A DNA stretch of 6,449 bases, taken from an uncultured Mycoplasmatota bacterium. Lineage in GTDB: Bacteria > Bacillota_I > Bacilli_A > RF39 > UBA660. The DNA lies in contig URHJ01000034.1 in the NCBI GenBank assembly GCA_900547465.1, positions 1-6,449 on the forward strand. The letters are read 5' to 3'. Positions within the stretch are counted from its first letter, which is position 1. Every line of letters begins with the position of its first letter. Shown piece after piece: positions 4,791-6,449 of this stretch. A program made the translations under genes and the position numbers. The notes under the pieces were generated by a model. The model did no database searches. It was not told where the DNA came from and saw only the letters and a program-made list of their open reading frames with translations.

Positions 4791-5725
4791 GGAAATTTAT
4801 CTTCTAAGTACATACCAACAACATCTGGATAATCTGTTATATATGATACAGTTTTAGAATATATTCCAAGTTCTTCTATTACCATGTCTAAATCTTTTAC
4901 TGAGCTTATTGTCCATAAAGAAACTTTCTTTTTCTTTTTTATTATTTCTTTTACTTCAGGGTTGCTAACTAGGTTTTTCTTAATTCCGATTTGGTCAAAA
5001 TATGAGTAGTATTTTAATTGTTCCTTTTTATCGACTAAAGCTTGGCATTTATAGGTTGGATTTTTCTTTTTAAACTTAAGTAATGATGCTAAATCTAGGC
5101 TTTGAAATGTTATATTTTTTAATGTTATATTTTTAAGTTCTTTTCTTAGTTCATCTGAGAAACTATCAAAATTATCTTCAAATTTTAAATCTAGTAATAT
5201 TTTTTTGTTATCGCATAATTTTAAGGCTTCTTTTAAAGTGATAAGATTATATTTTTTGTTTTCTAATTCATTTTTTCTGGTAATAATTATATCACCATCT
5301 TCACTGTTAAATAAATTTTTTATTTGATAGATGGGACTATTTGAAATGTGATAAAGTGGTGTTTTTACTAAAGTGCTTAAATTTGTGTTTGAGATATCAA
5401 CACTTTCTAAGTTATCTGTTGTTACATATTTGGGATGAGTAATTACTAATTTATTATCTTTTGTCATTCTAATATCTAATTCAATTCCATCAATGTATTT
5501 TTTATTTGCTGCTTCACATATAGCTTCTTTACTGTTTTCTACTTCTTTTGATGAGAAACCACGGTGGGCAATAATTTCAAAATTATCTTTTTTAAAATGG
5601 TCATCATAACTTTCTAATTGAGTATTAAAAAGCTTTTTACTATCTTTATTTTCTCTTATTTTAAATCCAGAAGTAGCTAATACTGCTATGGAAGCAAATA
5701 GTACTAATTTTTTATGTTTTTTCAT
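4754..5725 (-). CDS. Extracytoplasmic glycerophosphodiester phosphodiesterase
   Basis: A 323-residue protein. The ATG at 5725 is chosen because GGAGG (5738-5734) lies 8 bases before it; an in-frame TTG five codons earlier overlaps that site. The start MKKHKK followed by a hydrophobic segment (7-22) is a signal peptide or membrane anchor. The GDPD barrel follows: IIAHRGF (His54, Arg55), VENS (64-66 region, replacing the usual PENT), IDGIELDIRMTKDNKLVITH (Glu82, Asp84, His97), LLDLKFE (Lys181) and SLWTIS, ending SYITDYPD. Family enzymes use a divalent metal to cut glycerophosphodiesters to glycerol 3-phosphate and an alcohol; outside the cell the source could be lipid head groups or teichoic acid. 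After His97 the family's usual Asp is Pro. Residues 105-160 hold an extra low-similarity stretch. The tail is strongly basic (RKIKTKKKR). Its stop abuts that of the convergent cyclophilin gene. Confidence 0.9.
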   Translation of the reverse strand: MKKHKKLVLFASIAVLATSGFKIRENKDSKKLFNTQLESYDDHFKKDNFEIIAHRGFSSKEVENSKEAICEAANKKYIDGIELDIRMTKDNKLVITHPKYVTTDNLESVDISNTNLSTLVKTPLYHISNSPIYQIKNLFNSEDGDIIITRKNELENKKYNLITLKEALKLCDNKKILLDLKFEDNFDSFSDELRKELKNITLKNITFQSLDLASLLKFKKKNPTYKCQALVDKKEQLKYYSYFDQIGIKKNLVSNPEVKEIIKKKKKVSLWTISSVKDLDMVIEELGIYSKTVSYITDYPDVVGMYLEDKFPPQRKIKTKKKR

Positions 5726-5749
5726 AACTATTTCCTCCAATTAGATTTT

Positions 5750-5758
5750 ATTCTAACA
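5750..5758 (-). promoter_or_regulatory. Possible extended -10 for the phosphodiesterase gene
   Basis: On the minus strand TGTTAGAAT (TGn plus TAGAAT) lies 11 bases before the GGAGG site and just after the dCMP deaminase terminator. The -35 region is poor. A promoter is expected here because a good terminator precedes it. Confidence 0.33.
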
Positions 5759-5763
5759 TAAAC

Positions 5764-5790
5764 AATAAAAAAAGGAAATTAGTTTTCCTT
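5764..5790 (-). terminator. Terminator of the dCMP deaminase gene, overlapping its last codons
   Basis: Reading the minus strand, AAGGAAA (5790-5784) pairs with TTTCCTT (5778-5772) around ACTAA, followed by a T run to about 5766. The first arm is the last sense codons (Lys-Glu-Asn) and the stop codon lies in the loop. Confidence 0.88.
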
Positions 5791-6330
5791 GATTTTTAGT
5801 CCTTGATCTGGTTTTAAAGATAATTCTAATATTTTTTGATGTTCTTTTTCTAATTGACGATATTTTACTCCACATGTATCAAGTAGTAGTTTTGAAGCTT
5901 TATTTCCATCTGTTCCATTATATTTATCTGATAAATATACTATTTCTTTAATACCAGATTGTATAATTGCTTTTGCACATTCGTTACATGGAAATAAATC
6001 TACATAGATTTTAGCTCCTTCTAAGTCTTTTCTACTACCACGATAATTTAAAATGGCATTTAATTCAGAATGACAAACATATGGATATTTTGTGTCATTT
6101 TCATTATTTCCTTCACGATTCCAAGGAAATTTATCATCATCAAATCCATTAGGTGCACCGTTGTAACCAATTGATAAAATTCTATTGTGATCATCTATAA
6201 TGCATGAACCAACTTGTGTAGATGGATCTTTACTTCTTCCAGCAGATAGTTTAGCAAGTGCCATAAAGTATTCATCCCAACTTAAAAATTCTTTCTTTTT
6301 TTGTCCTAAAATTTTTTCATCTAACTTCAT
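5779..6330 (-). CDS. comEB: dCMP deaminase (ComEB-type)
   Basis: A 183-residue protein. The ATG at 6330 is chosen because AGGAG (6343-6339) lies 8 bases before it; an in-frame ATG ten codons upstream (6360) has no such site. The zinc-dependent cytidine/deoxycytidylate deaminase fold is clear: WDEYFMALAKLSAGRSKDPSTQVGSCIID (18-46), GYNGAPNGFDD (55-65), CHSELNAIL (zinc ligand His87, proton-shuttle Glu89) and PCNEC (zinc ligands Cys115 and Cys118). It converts dCMP to dUMP, supplying thymidylate synthase, in the cytoplasm. The RSKDPSTQVG and GYNGxPxGF segments and the length match the ComEB/dCMP deaminase subgroup rather than cytidine or guanine deaminases. It has its own promoter and a terminator nested in its 3' end, so it is not in a comE operon here. 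The C-terminal 20 residues are charged and variable. Confidence 0.94.
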   Translation of the reverse strand: MKLDEKILGQKKKEFLSWDEYFMALAKLSAGRSKDPSTQVGSCIIDDHNRILSIGYNGAPNGFDDDKFPWNREGNNENDTKYPYVCHSELNAILNYRGSRKDLEGAKIYVDLFPCNECAKAIIQSGIKEIVYLSDKYNGTDGNKASKLLLDTCGVKYRQLEKEHQKILELSLKPDQGLKIKEN

Positions 6331-6392
6331 AACCTCATCTCCTGTAAAATATTTTAACATATTTTTATGTTATAAATGTACTTTTTTGTTAT

Positions 6393-6422
6393 TTTATAGG
6401 GAAAAGTAATTTCTTTTTACAA
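6393..6422 (-). promoter_or_regulatory. Probable promoter of the dCMP deaminase gene
   Basis: On the minus strand TTGTAA (6422-6417) and TATAAA (6398-6393) are 18 bases apart, placing a start near 6386 and giving a leader of about 55 bases. The -35 lies in the left arm of the inverted repeat at 6402-6449. Confidence 0.5.
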
Positions 6423-6449
6423 TAATAGATGTAGAAGGAAGTTACTTTT
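6402..6449. repeat. Long imperfect inverted repeat at the window edge
   Basis: Bases 6402-6421 pair with 6430-6449 around an 8-base loop. Written as plus-strand RNA, all 20 positions pair, 17 Watson-Crick and three G-U (at 6410/6441, 6414/6437 and 6417/6434). The outermost 8 bp, AAAAGTAA/TTACTTTT, are perfect. As minus-strand RNA the three G-U pairs become A-C mismatches. The repeat may extend past the window. It could be a terminator of a neighbouring gene or an operator-like site over the promoter. Confidence 0.6.

Noticed and set aside
6200..6409. Open frame of 69 codons on the plus strand
   Set aside because: Antisense to the dCMP deaminase 5' half and its promoter; no ribosome binding site or recognisable domain.
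1..6449. CRISPR array, insertion sequence, rRNA, or UGA recoded as tryptophan
   Set aside because: No regularly spaced repeats, transposase motifs or rRNA segments are visible, and all genes read through with the standard code using TGG for tryptophan.

Overview
The window is very AT-rich DNA from a low-GC Gram-positive-type bacterium. The signs are standard-code genes (TGA is not needed as a sense codon), strong GGAG/AAGGGGG ribosome binding sites, TATAAT-type promoters, U-tract hairpin terminators, CCA-encoding tRNAs, and a ComEB-type dCMP deaminase. A Bacilli, Erysipelotrichia or Clostridia relative, probably host-associated, would fit; the sequence alone does not fix the genus.

Left part (1-2600, plus strand) looks like accessory DNA: loosely spaced small genes with long AT-rich gaps. 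It holds a transglutaminase-like protein with a Cys-His-Asp triad (19-780), a small two-helix membrane protein resembling DUF3592 (1112-1513), a GNAT acetyltransferase (1650-2174) and, directly behind it, the unannotated wreck of an HD-domain phosphohydrolase gene (about 2219-2567), which no intact reading frame covers. A strong hairpin terminator at 2566-2597 closes this block.

Middle (2611-2846, minus strand): a tRNA-Cys(GCA) / tRNA-Gly(GCC) pair separated by one base, with its own consensus promoter (TTGCAA-17-TATAAT) and its own terminator. Just outside the promoter lies a hairpin of about 16 bp followed by a T run on the plus strand, with no obvious gene to terminate.

Right of the tRNAs (2959-4041, plus strand): a compact two-gene lysis cassette. 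A 78-residue holin-like membrane protein overlaps by 26 bases an M23-type endopeptidase that has a C-terminal wall-binding-like domain and no signal peptide. A terminator follows at once and no other phage genes are visible, so this is a phage remnant or a domesticated lysis module. The holin would let the cytoplasmic peptidase reach the wall.

Right end (4048-6449): compact housekeeping-like genes. A membrane-anchored cyclophilin (peptidyl-prolyl isomerase) on the plus strand converges, stop codon against stop codon, with a minus-strand extracytoplasmic glycerophosphodiester phosphodiesterase. Upstream of the latter, also on the minus strand, is a dCMP deaminase with its own promoter and terminator. 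The last 48 bases form a long imperfect inverted repeat overlapping that promoter. The clearest points for follow-up are the isolated lysis cassette beside the tRNAs, the decayed HD gene, and the two unexplained hairpins.
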